Assembly: GCA_949152475.1 (NCBI GenBank)
Contig: OX424558.1
Coordinates: 32,560,651 to 32,624,650 of the forward strand
Length of the DNA stretch: 64,000 bases
Reading direction: 5' to 3'
From: Terebella lapidaria
Lineage: Eukaryota; Annelida; Polychaeta; Terebellida; Terebellidae
Part shown: positions 51,983 through 63,900 of the stretch, piece by piece
Layout: every line of letters starts with the position of its first letter
How positions within the stretch are numbered: the stretch's first letter is position 1
Position numbers and translations under genes: made by a program
Notes under the pieces: model-generated
Seen by the model: the letters and a program-made list of their open reading frames with translations, nothing else
The model's database searches: none
What the model was told of the DNA's origin: nothing

Positions 51983-52839
51983 CGTGGTGCCTCCGAGCCG
52001 CGGGGCAGGCGCGGGGCAGGCGCGGGTCCCATTGCGGGGGCCACCGGCGCCTGTGGACTCGGCAGGACTTGAGGAGGGGCTACTGGCCCAGACATCCCCG
52101 GACTTGAGATGGCCGACGGGTCAACGCTCGAAGGCGGCTGATTCCGCTTGAACAGTACAAGCGCCTCGGATATCAGCCACCTCTCCCTCTCCGTCAAAGG
52201 CCCCGAGTTGCCTTGTGACAGCGGAGAGGGGGAACGGTTCCGCCGGTCTGATCGTCCCTGATGGGGCGACCGGGCGCGGTCATAGCGCCCTAGAGGAGCC
52301 AGCTCACTCAGAGTGTGGGTGAGCTGGTCCATCCCGCCTGACGCGGACTGCCTGGATTCACGGTCGGGAGCCCTTGCGGGAGCTCCTCCGGCTGGATGTG
52401 GCATCCAGTACTGCTGGTCCGCTTGCCCGGAGGTACTCGGGCCGGCTACCACTCGATCCCGGACATCCGGAGATGTCCCCTGAAAGAGCGTCGCCTGCCA
52501 CGACTGCCGTCTGGACTTAGGCGGGCGCGGGGTAGCGCCGTTGCCAGCTCCACCTACCGCGCCTACCGGATCAGGGCCAGGCCCTGATAGCAATCCCTGT
52601 TGCTGCCCCTCAGGGCGCGACTCTACGTCCGGAGACGGAGCCAGGGACGCCGGAGTCGTCTCCGCGGACGGGGTCTTGTCCACGAAGGTTTCCGCGCGTT
52701 CCTTCCGGCCACCGGAGTCGTCCGGAGACGTCTCACGGTGGCTGTCGCGCGACCGGGTGTGGTCCGCGACATTTCCACCCTTATCCCTCCCCTTGGGTTC
52801 ATTGGCCTTATCTTTGGCCTTGTCTCTTTCCTTCGTCAT
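51838..52839 (-). CDS. Upstream gag-region frame of the Gypsy element
   Basis: A 333-codon frame, first after the primer binding site. It is highly charged at the N-terminus (MTKERDKAKDKANEPKGRDK) and otherwise Pro/Ser/Arg-rich. It overlaps the capsid frame by about 145 bases. It may be the N-terminal part of gag or a separate leader product. Confidence 0.5.
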   Translation of the reverse strand: MTKERDKAKDKANEPKGRDKGGNVADHTRSRDSHRETSPDDSGGRKERAETFVDKTPSAETTPASLAPSPDVESRPEGQQQGLLSGPGPDPVGAVGGAGNGATPRPPKSRRQSWQATLFQGTSPDVRDRVVAGPSTSGQADQQYWMPHPAGGAPARAPDRESRQSASGGMDQLTHTLSELAPLGRYDRARSPHQGRSDRRNRSPSPLSQGNSGPLTERERWLISEALVLFKRNQPPSSVDPSAISSPGMSGPVAPPQVLPSPQAPVAPAMGPAPAPRLPRGSEAPRWQPRRPFRRLERKPRGRLTLARTVCRTGSGNRRLRPQALPPLLEPTQ

Positions 52840-52936
52840 ATTTGAGTTGTCCTTGAGGAGCGGGCGATCCCCAGGGACGAAGGAGGCTACAACGCTGTGA
52901 CAGTAGGCTGCGATGGAACACTGTCGGACTGATCCT

Positions 52937-52950
52937 GGTCACGGCACCAA
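52937..52950 (-). other. Primer binding site of the Gypsy element
   Basis: On the minus strand TTGGTGCCGTGACC follows the TTTACA end of the 5' LTR immediately, the standard position and TGG start for a tRNA primer site. The cognate tRNA is not assigned. Confidence 0.65.
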
Positions 52951-53686
52951 TGTAAAGTTATTGACTACCGTCCGCTCTTCGGGATCCTCGAGGATAGTCC
53001 TCTCTCATCCGAGTCCTTGCGGACGCGCATCCGCTATTCCGGATCCTTGCGGCAGGGCCGCTCACCGGAGGTCGCGGCGGACACGGTAACTACTTCAGCA
53101 TTAACGGTAACCAGGTAACAGCCCACCCGACACTCCCAGGCCTACGGACACCGTTCAGAAACTAGTTCATCCCTACGGTGTTAACTGGCGGGGCCTGGCG
53201 AGCCGTGGTCTGCCTCGGGGACGGAACCCCGTACAGTCCGACATGCTGGCCAGAGCCTCTGTCACACGTCCCGGGAAGGGAGAGAGCTGGCGATCCACAG
53301 GGCCGAAGGCCCCCGAGTCAGCAACTTGTCTCTCCCAGCCCGGGCCTCCCCATGGAAATCGTCCCCAGGGCTCTAGGAGCCCACTACTCACAAACAGGGA
53401 ACACAAAGCTCATGGTGAGCCTCGTGTGCGTCCTGTCTCTCGATCTTGGACAATCTCCTCGAACGAGTCGCTTCCAGTGTATATATAATACACCAGAAAC
53501 TGTAGGGCGCACGCGAGGTTTAATCGATCCATTGTTATAGTTTACTGGAACGTAAATTACAATACGTCGCCGTGGCAACGCACGCTCGAACGGAGCATGT
53601 CAAAACAAGGCCAAGTACGAAAAGGCCACATAAATGGCATTTATGTTTACAATCACCTGCCGCGTGCTTAGGGCAAAATCGCCACA
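52951..53686 (-). repeat. 5' LTR of the Gypsy element
   Basis: 736 bases with TG...CA ends on the minus strand. A TATA-like TATTATATATAC lies near 53480 on the minus strand, a reasonable promoter for the element. Confidence 0.9.
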
Positions 53687-54237
53687 TATATATGGCCAAA
53701 TAATATTGTATTATCCAATTTCGTATACAATTTCATAACAATCATTTCATACTAAAGAGAACACAATATTTGAATTTGTGTGTATGTCCGAGATATTCAG
53801 CACAATATGTTTTGAATCAACCAGTTTCTGTATTTTGCGAAACAAATATGCAGTGCAAAGTCACAATTGGAAATAGGATACTAGCATGTTGATCCCTTAA
53901 ACAAAAAATTTTATACTCCAAATGTTTTTGCTTATATTTTATTTAGATATCTGTACCATTTTCATATAGCGTTCGCTGTTTGTTTGCACTAGCGCTCTCT
54001 TTTTGTAGGCCCTGTATTGTATAGAATAGTCCGTATTCGTCTCATATTTGTAAGTTTTATACATCCACATTATGAACATGTCACACATATGATCATGTCA
54101 TGTTTTGGTTTGGGTTACGTCAACTTGAAGACACGAGTAACATTAGAGCACATTAAAATTTATAGACGGTATAATTATGGCCATTCAGAAAATGAAATAG
54201 TTCAACACAACGTCATGGTAACCAAGCTTTTTCATGT
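53687..54237. other. AT-rich intergenic sequence
   Basis: No gene seen. The last 90 bases resemble the flank upstream of the tRNA-Ser pseudogene at 37366 (a GACGGTATAATTATGGCCA-type block), which supports a duplication origin. Confidence 0.5.
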
Positions 54238-54327
54238 GCAGTTGTTGCCGAGTTATGAAAACGATGTACTGAAAAGCCGTTGGGTTCTGCCTCATGGTCT
54301 GCGCAGGTTCGAATCATGCGGAATGTG
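54238..54327 (+). pseudogene. tRNA-Ser-like pseudogene, strongly diverged
   Basis: Starts GCAGTTGTTGCCGAG and keeps CAGGTTCGAATCATGC as a B box, but the D arm, anticodon arm (loop CTGAAAA) and acceptor 3' strand are degraded and about eight bases are added in the variable region. It lies 85 bases before an intact tRNA-Ser. Confidence 0.65.
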
Positions 54328-54411
54328 ATGTTATTTTGCAATAGTCGTAAGCTGTTAAATCTCAGAAAATTAAATCTCGTTCAATACATGGTGAATAATG
54401 CTATCATATGT

Positions 54412-54493
54412 GCAGTCGTGGCCGAGTGGTTAAGGCGATGGACTCGAAATCCATTGGGCTCTGCCCGCGCAGGTTCGAATCCTGCCGACTGCG
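54412..54493 (+). tRNA. tRNA-Ser(CGA)
   Basis: 82-base serine tRNA with complete arms, intact A and B boxes and a TTTT terminator near 54500. The anticodon loop is CTCGAAA, giving anticodon CGA, which reads UCG. All other bases match the tRNA-Ser(AGA) at 39367, so one substitution at position 34 separates the two isoacceptors. Confidence 0.93.
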
Positions 54494-54879
54494 TCAATGT
54501 TTTGCAAAATATTTGTTAGCTATCCTCTAACCACAAATAGAATGTGCATTTTGCGTCAATTTGGATCATTTACGATCATATATCTACGAGAATTTTTCTA
54601 ACCTGTTTACTCAGATTCTCGCCCACTGTTCATCGACGCCGAAAGTTATCCCGAAGTATCTTAATTTTTAAAAAAAATTACTTGGAAGCAAAACGGCGAT
54701 TTTGGCTCCCACCTAGGTCAGTTCAGAAAGTTACCATTCCTTAACTAAAGACAAAAAAGTATGTGTTTTGAAAGTGTAAATGTACACACAAATCCACTAA
54801 ATCAGTAAATGAGTGTCACTGTCATGTCTTCTGTAATTGAAAATAGAAGAAAGCGCAGCATGTACCCTACTTGTGTTTA

Positions 54880-56085
54880 TCTACAGACCAACAGCTGAAT
54901 CGATTTTTTTTTAGATGTACAGTACTTTTGTGAAAAAAAAAACTAAGACCAGGGTTGTCTATGTTAATAATTTAGACATTTAGACAATTTATTTAGACAT
55001 TTAGACAATTTAGACAACACACGAGGTCAAAAGCCCATGCACGTTTAAAACACTGTACAAATCGGTTTTCATGGAGGCGAGAACAAGTTTTACCATCCGT
55101 TACCCCTAAAATAAACACCTGGACAGTCAAATTCGTAGTTAAAGATGAGGGAGAAAACAAAATCATTGGTATTACTTGAGTATTTCCAGCTGAAAACATT
55201 CTCTGATTCAAATCGGTTTTTTTTTTCTTTTCTTTTTTTCTACTGATTTATGCGTTGATTGACTTAGTTGTAGCAAGATCAAGTAGACATAAAACACAAG
55301 AAATGTATCACAACTGTTTTGTTCATACCTCACAGAAAAGTTACTTATGCTTTCAAAGATGAACAAAACAGATAGGTATATCTACAACTGCACAATGTTG
55401 CAGCAGTCGGCAGAATTCGAACCTGCGCGGGCAGAGCCCGATGGATTTCTGGTCCATCGCCTAACCACTCGGCCACGACGGCAAGTGAAACAGCTTTGGT
55501 CACCAAGTATTGAACCATTATTTCTATCAAGTAATATACCATCTGGGATTTCGCAACACATCATGAGGCAAGATACCACACGTTCAATAACGTGCGACCA
55601 TCTATTCGAGTGAAATTAACATAGAATGCCAGCAGAACATTATTACAAGTACAGTTATGAGTCACTTCAATTATGACTGAACTCATGGATTGTGTATAGG
55701 TCAACAGACCAAAAGCTGAAATGAAACTTTGACATACTTCTTGTGCAAATTTGTGAAAAAAGTTAGGACTTCTTGTGAAAAAATTAAGACTAGGGCACTC
55801 TATGCTAATAAAGTATATATAGACAATGTATCTTATTGTATATGACAACATATTCGAGATCGAAATCACACACTCAAAACAAAGTACGAGGAATTTGTAT
55901 GGAGGTGAGGACCACAGTTTATAAACAGTTACCCCTAAGATAAACACACAGCTCAATCTTACTCGTACTCGAATAAGAGGGATAAAAGTGGTTTCAGTTG
56001 AGACCATCTCTAGTTCAATCTCTTTTTTTTTATTTTTCCACAATTTAGGCTATGTGTTGATTAATTCCATTGTAACATGACCAAG
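54880..56085 (+). repeat. Diverged tandem duplication, about 800-bp offset
   Basis: 54880-55290 and 55725-56085 share the same ordered blocks: an AGACCAGGG / AGACTAGGG segment, ATGGAGGCGAGAAC / ATGGAGGTGAGGAC, CCGTTACCCCTAAAATAAACAC / CAGTTACCCCTAAGATAAACAC, and GCGTTGATTGAC / GTGTTGATTAAT. The tRNA-like copy at 55402 lies between them. Confidence 0.75.
55402..55482 (-). pseudogene. tRNA-Ser(AGA) pseudogene with C33
   Basis: 81 bases on the minus strand. The anticodon loop reads CCAGAAA, so the near-universal U33 is C. The acceptor stem has mismatches at its ends, the D loop is one base short and no T-run terminator follows. Probably inactive. Confidence 0.7.
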
Positions 56086-56134
56086 TAGACGCAGCATTGT
56101 TGTCATCGATCCAGGTCTTGTATGACCGTGAGTC

Positions 56135-56652
56135 ATGGATGACGACATCCCTCCATCCCATGGGCCAGCTGTATACATCTTCCTTGAAGATCGTGTTGGG
56201 GCTGAGGGATACCAACCCGAATGGTTTATGTCTTATCGAAATGGGTTACCCAAGCATTTCAGGTTTCATCTGTATATTGCTGTAATCGACAGGCCACATT
56301 TTTCTCCAGGCTCTGTCAAGAATCAAGATAGGGCACGGATGCAGTACGACCCAACCATGTTCGTGTGGCGGACGGCTTTGGAGGTCCGTGCACCTTGTGC
56401 CTTGTACGTCAAAAACTTGCTGCAGACCCTTGGGAGTGTTATATACATGATGACATAAGGAATATCAGAGAACGAGTCCAGTGCTCCACAGGGACGAAGG
56501 TAACTATATACAGAATGGACATGACCTCATATCTGTACACTCCACGTACACGGTTGTATTTGGTACCCACGTCGATACCTGAGCACCACTGTATTCCCTA
56601 CAGCAGAGTAGGACTCACGGCACACAGGCTAGCGATCGAGACTGACAGGTGA
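56135..56652 (+). other. Two overlapping unidentified open frames
   Basis: 56135-56458 (107 codons, MDDDIPPSHGPAVYIFLEDR at the start) and, in another frame, 56365-56652 (about 95 codons with a non-ATG start). The codon content is more balanced and GC-richer than the surroundings, so a decayed gene or transposon fragment is possible. No family is recognised and no splice sites are obvious. Confidence 0.25.
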
Positions 56653-56995
56653 TCGCGAGGCGGCGGACTGAGGCCCGCGTGCTGGATGGGTGTTTTTCCT
56701 GTGAACGAGTACCTAAGTGTCGGGAGCTTCATATCGACTCCGACTCTGTTCCGTGACGAAGAGTCAACTATTTGTAAATACATACCACTGTCTTCGCACT
56801 TTCAATCGATAATGGACTGTGTGACTGTTGTTCAAATTGTATACGAAACTGTCATCCGGTCAATTAACTACTAATAGCATACGACTATACATGAACTCTG
56901 TCACCACTTTTTTGTTCACAGATCACAGACGAAAAATACGTAGGCATGTGCTTTCAATCCGGACAAGGTTGCTCTAGACAATCGCAAAATCATCA

Positions 56996-57077
56996 CGCAG
57001 TCGGCAGGATTCGAACCTGCGCGGGCAGAGCCCAATGGATTTCTAGTCCATCGCCTTAACCACTCGGCCACGACTGC
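56996..57077 (-). tRNA. tRNA-Ser(AGA)
   Basis: 82 bases, identical to the gene at 39367 over the full length, with intact A and B boxes and a T4 terminator on the minus strand (plus-strand AAAA at about 56986). Confidence 0.93.
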
Positions 57078-57507
57078 ACATAAAGTAAATTTTCGCCTCA
57101 TATTTATTATTGAAACTTACCTATCAAAATTAACCCCCTAGAAATATTGCACCATCTGTAATTTCACATCAGTTTATTTACACATCATAACGTTATCATG
57201 TCATGATGTTATTTGTGCACATTTATTGATATCTATTTGTATACTTACACCTAAAACATGCATTTGAAGAAAAACTTCAAAGGAAATAGATATAAATGGA
57301 GTAAAACAACCCCACCCCTTTGTGGATTAGCAAGACGTCAAAACAAATTGTGCACACGATGGGAACATGTGGTATTTGGTTTCAAAATAAAATATAAACA
57401 ACCCATTTACATGACATATTATTGAATGCGACTGATTTATATGCTATAGTCGGTCTAGGTCTGTCCTAATAACTAAACATTAGTATAATTAGTATATACT
57501 GTGTGGA

Positions 57508-57990
57508 GTGAAAAAGTACGACCATGTCACGGGTACTCTTGAAGGCTTGCACTGGTTGCCTGTAGAGTTCCGCATCAGGTACAAAATTGCAGTCATCACC
57601 TTTCAAGCCATCCACGGAACAGGGCCTCAGTATTTGTCTGACCTCATTACCGTCAAGAGAAACATTCGAAGTCTCCGGTCTGATTATACCATCTCTCTAT
57701 GCGTTCCCAGGACTCGGTGCAAAACCCTTGGTGACAGGGCGTTCCCCGCAGCTGCTCCTGCTGTATGGAACTCACTACCTGCAGATCTGCGTAATGTCAA
57801 TGACTTTTCTCTGTTCAAAAAAACGTCTTAAAACACACTATTTTCGCTGTGCATATTCTTAAATCTATGTCTTGTATTACAAAAAAATGTTTTATATTTA
57901 TCCCTTTTATCCTAACTGTACAGCACTATAGAATATCATTTTAATGTATAAATATGGTGCTTATGAACAAATAAACATAAACATAATTAT
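57508..57990 (+). mobile_element. 5'-truncated LINE fragment (CR1/L2-type), 3' end
   Basis: Encodes the conserved C-terminal tail of CR1/L2-type reverse transcriptases: GLHWLPVEFRIRYKIAVITF, then the GTGPQYLSDLI block, VPRTRCKTLGDRAFP and APAVWNSLPADLR. The frame stops at 57831 after FKKTS. The adjacent frame continues with RLKTHYFRC, so a one-base shift in the A-run near 57820 breaks it. The 3' tail has CAGCACTATAGAATAT and ends in AAATAAACATAAACATAA, the usual kind of CR1/L2 end. Everything upstream of the C-terminal tail is missing. Confidence 0.88.
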
Positions 57991-60900
57991 AATAACTTAA
58001 TAGTTCTAACAGCGCGCAATAGAAACAGTTTTAAGCAGATTGTTTAGACACTCAAAATGTCTGGAAATAAATCGGAAAAATTAAATTGGTATACTTTACG
58101 TTGAAAAAAGTCAGAAATGGAAGTAATATATTTAACTGCGAGCAAATTCCTCTTCTTTGATATCAGCAATATACATGCACCGAGTTCCCATTTCGAGTAT
58201 TATTCTAAAGGCTTTGTATTATGAAACAGGATTTACCGTTAGCAGTTTAATATATTCCACAATAAATTGATTTTTGAGGAGCCGTTCGGATTGCGTCATA
58301 TTTAGCGATTTGCCACTTTTTGATGTGTATAATCGTTTTCCCGTATTGCGTTCAGATGTTTATAGCCACCTTCAAGTATTTTCTGCTCATGCATAATGAA
58401 GCTATCGCCAGCATTTGGCAATTTACAACCCAAAATTCCAACCAATTTATTTCTCTTTATCCCGAAATTTAACTCATTTACACGATGATATGGGAAATTA
58501 AACACTTGAATGGGCAAAACAAACTTAATTTACTTTCAACGATGCAGCTAGACTTTACAATATATCACTAAATGGTTACTTTTATAATCAAATAGGGGGT
58601 TGGCCAACAATTCAACTCTTCCGCGCCTGAACAATAAGGCGGTCGCTTTCATGTTTAAAGGACCATTGTTGGGCCGATCTGAAGGCGTTGAATCTTTCGA
58701 TGGTGCTGGTCCAATAAAAATGCGAGTGCCATCTTGCCCTATTGTCTGTTATATATATATATAATATCAATAGGCTTTACTTTAATTATTTGTATACCTG
58801 GTGAAGTTTTTATCAAATTTATTTATTACATAAATCGATAAATAAAAATGTTCAAATATATAATACAGAAGTAATTTTTCCGATTAATTAGGCGAAAGAA
58901 AATATTTATTTTTGGTTGATTATATAGGCCTTTATTTTTAATTCTTTCCCACGCTCTTGCAAAAGCATAAACTTACTAATGATTTGCCCACATTTTATCT
59001 TCCCATAGGTGTTGCTTTCACTTGCTTCCATCAAAGTTTGTCTAATAAAAACCACGATTGACACATGGCGTTCAAGTTACAACAAGTCCTCACAAGTCTG
59101 AAACCACAAATTGAACGAAGAAATTCACCGGAATAATACCGTCCAATATACCTATTTTTCTTCTTTCTCACAGTAGAAACTGCCAACATCGTTTACCTCC
59201 AAGTTAACAAGAGGCGGTGTGAAACTTCATATTCAAAACGGACCCTAGATTGCCATATGTATGTCCATGATTTGGTCTTTGTATCCACTGCCAGGGCAAG
59301 TTGATCATTCGGTCTTTTTTCTCACTAATGAGTTATCTAATGCGTTCACAGGGTATTTCGATTTCACGCCCGTCCATGATTCACTCTCCGACAGTGAGGT
59401 CGTAATGAAAACTAATACAATTGAATATGGTCAGTGCCTCTTGAAATGTGATATTGCACGTTGTCTCTCAATATTCTATCCAATTAGCAACGTTTTCGCT
59501 TCATTTTCACCTCGTGACGCACCAATTTGGAATATACATAATATATATAATGATGGTGAAGACACCGAGGGGAAATACATATATTGGAGATAATATTACT
59601 GGTTAGTGAGAATGTTATACGTCGGAGTTCTCGCTAATGAGGCATTAAAGGGTGTGTCCCGTCCAGCACAAAATAATAAGAGGAAAAAATGACATATTAC
59701 GCGGATAGTTTCAATTTTTACGATGTCATATCTTCATCGTAGTGTAGCCTATTTGTGGTATTGTATTATATTCAACAGGTTTACACAGGAAGCTACTACG
59801 AAAGAATCACTGACGATTTATTTGAGGGATTTATATCCTGTTTTGCTTTCCAACCGGCCGTCAATAGATTTGTGGAGTTTTTGGCGCCCGTGATTTCTGT
59901 ACGCTACTGTTCTAATGCTTGCCTTCCCGCGTCGTCCGACGTTCATCTGTTGACAAACGTTGCTGGATGCGCGAAAAAATGTTTGTGAAAAAAATGATAA
60001 AGCCACAGAAAGCTACGGAGGCACAAAAAGTGGATCTCAAAGACCCCCTACGAATTCCCGCCCCTCGTGCATATATGAACAGGGGCAGTCGAATGCACCA
60101 TTATGTATGAAAATAAACAGCGATTTCAATATTTTCCCACATGACCGCATGAAAAACGTTCTCACACGCCGATCCCAGAATCAAAATGCAGTTTTCCAAA
60201 TGCAAACTAAAAGTGCGGACCCCTTGATATTTGACGACAGGGCTCTTGCCTTTTCACCACATAGACTTTCTGATTCAGTCACTTTTTTCGCACCTTACCC
60301 GAGAATACATCGCCCGTCCATCTATGTGTGCTGCCACCCAAATTCGTGTTTTCTCGCAAACTACCCAAAATTATTAGCTACCACCATAACAAAAACTCTC
60401 CCCCTTTTTTTCCTTTTCTGCTCGTACAGCCCACTCGATCGCTACGTAAAGTGACAATGGATTGAGACTCAACAGGTCATTATTACCACAAATTCTTTCA
60501 CACAAGGCGCATGGAAAACTTCTCGACAATGGTGTATTCTACCTCTTATGCCCCCAAAGGAGCCAAATTTTACCCTCTTACCCTCACCGGACCCCCGCTG
60601 GGGACGCGCTGACCACTTGCCCCCATTGTCCCGTGTGCTTGCTCTCACAAGAAGAGCATTCCTTCTACACAAGGTGTAACAATCTTACAATCTTGCGCGG
60701 TTACACTTCTAGGGGCTGTTGAGTGGGGAAGAATATATAATGTCGGGTGCAGATTTCGCTTTTGATGGAGAGAAATTTATTGAATTTTGTGAAAGTAAGG
60801 GCAAAATAAATCTCGACAATGTGTTCCATTTGCTATTATGTTTATGTGCAATTTAGATGTGATTTTATGTTTCGTTTTAATTTAGTAATAGGGCTATCAG

Positions 60901-63900
60901 TTTAGATGACAGAAATAGACAATTTACCTGGTTAATATGCCAATATAGCTCTTAAGTATGCTGTATATTCAATGAATTTGTGTAATATATAAAACTAATT
61001 CAATGATAAAACACCCCGCCCTAGTGAAGTGTCTATGAAATTCACACATTCATGGCAGAAAAACAACCCATTCCTTCACACGACGCAACTTGCATATACA
61101 GGGGGTAACCAAAGCAATTTCTATCGATGCAATAACATAATTTTTGTTCACATGAAAGTAAAATACAATGACCCCAGTTTCATTTTTCGCACCCTTTGTA
61201 TGACGTAACATTATGTTGCTCCTTTGTCAGTACGTGTGATATTATTGCTACGAATAACACACTTGACCAGTTATTAAACGCATTTTTGCCCGCTGCCTGT
61301 GACGATAATTGTTTTAAATTGAACGATTCGCACTTTCAGATGAAAGAGTTCTCGCGATTGTGTAATCAAAATTATGCATCTTTAATGCGTGAAATTGGTC
61401 ATATAACGTGTGAGGACAATTCAATATATTGATAGAAATATAACAATGGTATACCCACACATTTTTCCTATATTTCAACATTTTTCCTAATATCCGTTCG
61501 AAAATCTTATGTATTTCATCTCTAATATACATCTCTAGATTTCCTGTGATTCCAGTAAAATTTTACAAACTTACCACATAAAGCAATTTACTTTCACCCT
61601 ACAAATCTCAACAGATTATACGCTCTTTGGTATCAATCTCACAAACTTTTGCTTTAAAATCCATGAGTTTAAAATTGCTGATTTTCTATGCTGATAATAA
61701 TCTATAAATGATATATTTTAACCGCCATCCGCAATCATGCGTCTTTAGTCATCGCAATGTGCGGCCGACTCTACCTATTTTCATCTGTATCAGTGTGAAT
61801 AGACCTGAGATGAAATCGCTTAGAAATATTTTTTATATTATAGTTTTTTCCGCTTTGAAAGAAGATGCTTCTTTGATCCTCTGCGAACAAGTTAAACATC
61901 GCAAATTAAACGCCCGAATGTGACAACTATCACAATATTCACAGGTGTGCTTTAACTTGTGTGTATATTTGCTTACATATGGTGTTTGTTGATATTTAAT
62001 CATTTAGAATGGTTGAAAACACTTTTGCCCCTTTTTTGCGAATGTAAGACTTGTGTGGTCCAGCCAACCGAAAGGGCGAATCAGATGTTACCAGTTTCAA
62101 TTTCAATCACTTACCCACAAATTTACATATGTAATTAAATGTCAGCAATCATTACTTACCAATAGAAGTATCTCATTGAAAAGACTTTTTTGCATTGAAT
62201 GCCTTGTCTAATTGCTTACAGAAATGTCGTCATTGAAACAGATTGCATTGAGTTCTATAACCGTGATTTGCATATGACCATTGCGTCACGAAGATTTGAC
62301 TCTGACATCATTGTAATGTAGATGTCTTTTTTTGCTTGGAAGAATGTAGCAAAAGTTTAATATATTTTCTGCCAACTTGCTGTTTTTCTACTGTGTTTCC
62401 CCCCACAATTACTCACACTTCATTCTTTATTCAATTCTGCCACCGGGTTTCAATAAGTCACAAAATTTGTTACTGGCGTGAAATTCTTATTATGATACTG
62501 AATGCTACTTGAATCTATTTAAATGACATTTAGAATGGTTAGTTGCAAAATAAATAGCTTGTTCTTTTACATCCTCGTAAAAGTGATCATTGTAACGTAG
62601 TGAAAAGTTCAAAATACCATCATAAAATGCTAAATATATCCATCGGATCGTGAATACCCCAGCCACACGCTGTAGCATTTTAATTGTTGATAATGTTTCA
62701 AACTTTAGTGCGAATATCATATTCTTATATTCAAATGTAGCTTGAATTCGAACACGAATATTGTTGGCAGATGGGTAAAAATGATGGAAATATGTTGCAA
62801 GTGATGATATTCCTCTGAAAACCATGTCTAACATTTGTGTCATCCGTATGTTTTCCGGATTGCTAGTTCAATGTTTGTCAAATGTCAAACGTTTTAAACG
62901 TTCAACACTTGTTATGTTATGTTAATAACATTGAATATTTTAGAATTATAGACATAATATTATAGAATTAACTGGAATGTTGTTTTTTTCACTTCCTTTG
63001 TTTGGATCATACCATATAAAGCAACAGCCACTTTACAATGTACATGTATATTCGTATACTATAATGCTTGAAGGAGAATGTCGACTTTTGGTGCAAGCAT
63101 AAACTCCACATTACTGATCGACGAGTCGGCGATTTATTTTCTGATTTCAGACCGATTAATCAGGATTTTGTAGGCAATAAAACATTAATCACATTTACTT
63201 AATTGCTGACTTTTAGTTTTCTGCTTTTGTTCGCGTTGGTCAAATTCCCAAGGATTACTTTTCTGGCAAACGTCAAGCAAAGAAATGTCACATGTGTAGA
63301 TTTATCAGTGCAAATGTGATGATGTGAGAAAATGTGAAAGAAAAATCGTGAGTCGTAAAACTTATAGACACGGGTTTGAACGTGTATTTGGACACAAAAC
63401 ACACCATATATGCATTAAATATATTATAGATCTAGACAGTCATGTGCTTTTACATTGAACACCGATGATAAATTCAGGCATATTTATAACCCTATATATG
63501 AAACCCGACTTCTCTCATAACAAAGACGCACACAGCGTTTCTTTGGCGCCTTTGTCAAAGATGTTTCCACAAAACCGTTACAGGAAAGTTGAGGGCAAGC
63601 CCGCTCCATTATAAGATATTGTAATATGATATTTCGCGGCGAACGGCAAAACCAGTGCACCTTGTTGTTTACATTTCAATGGTATCAATACCATGAATGG
63701 GGTTCAAATATAGGCAATAACACACTCCACATTCGGAGAGTGGGATTTTTCAAAACAAGATCCACTGCAAATAATTCGAGAGTATCACTTAAACATTACA
63801 ATAAAATACAATGTTAAGTAGGCGCCTCCCAATCTTGAAATAAATCAGCGTTTGCGTTCGATTGAATTGGATCAAATACAACTTATCATATTCAATGCAT

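Larger units (their letters stand above)
39865..53686 (-). mobile_element. Ty3/Gypsy LTR retrotransposon with an extra ORF
   Basis: A 13.8 kb element on the minus strand. The 5' LTR is at 52951-53686 (TGTGGCG at its start, TTTACA at its end) and a partial 3' LTR is at 39865-40491. The two differ at about two positions over 627 bases, so insertion is recent. A primer-binding-site-like TGGTGCCGTGACC directly follows the 5' LTR, and a purine-rich AAGAAGGGGG precedes the 3' LTR. Gag (CCHC knuckle), protease, RT, RNase H and integrase are in Gypsy order. A further frame of 957 codons and a 224-codon frame lie between integrase and the 3' LTR. About one to three breaks are present. It sits within the tRNA-Ser cluster. 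Confidence 0.92.

Noticed and set aside
39865-53686. Envelope gene in the Gypsy element
   Set aside because: The frames after integrase have no signal peptide, cleavage motif or transmembrane segment; they are low-complexity with zinc-finger-like clusters.
55561-56043. 160-codon minus-strand frame
   Set aside because: AT-rich hydrophobic translation across a duplicated non-coding repeat; no splice or domain support.
37366-57077. Eight tRNA-Ser sequences, as first counted
   Set aside because: On listing them only seven can be located (37366, 38261, 39367, 54238, 54412, 55402, 56996); the count of eight in the summary should be read as seven.
59261-59593. 110-codon plus-strand frame in the AT-rich right end
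   Set aside because: No motif, no homologue recognised, and composition like the surrounding intergenic DNA.
59960-60454. 164-codon plus-strand frame
   Set aside because: No recognisable domain and no start context or splice signal; kept only as a mention.
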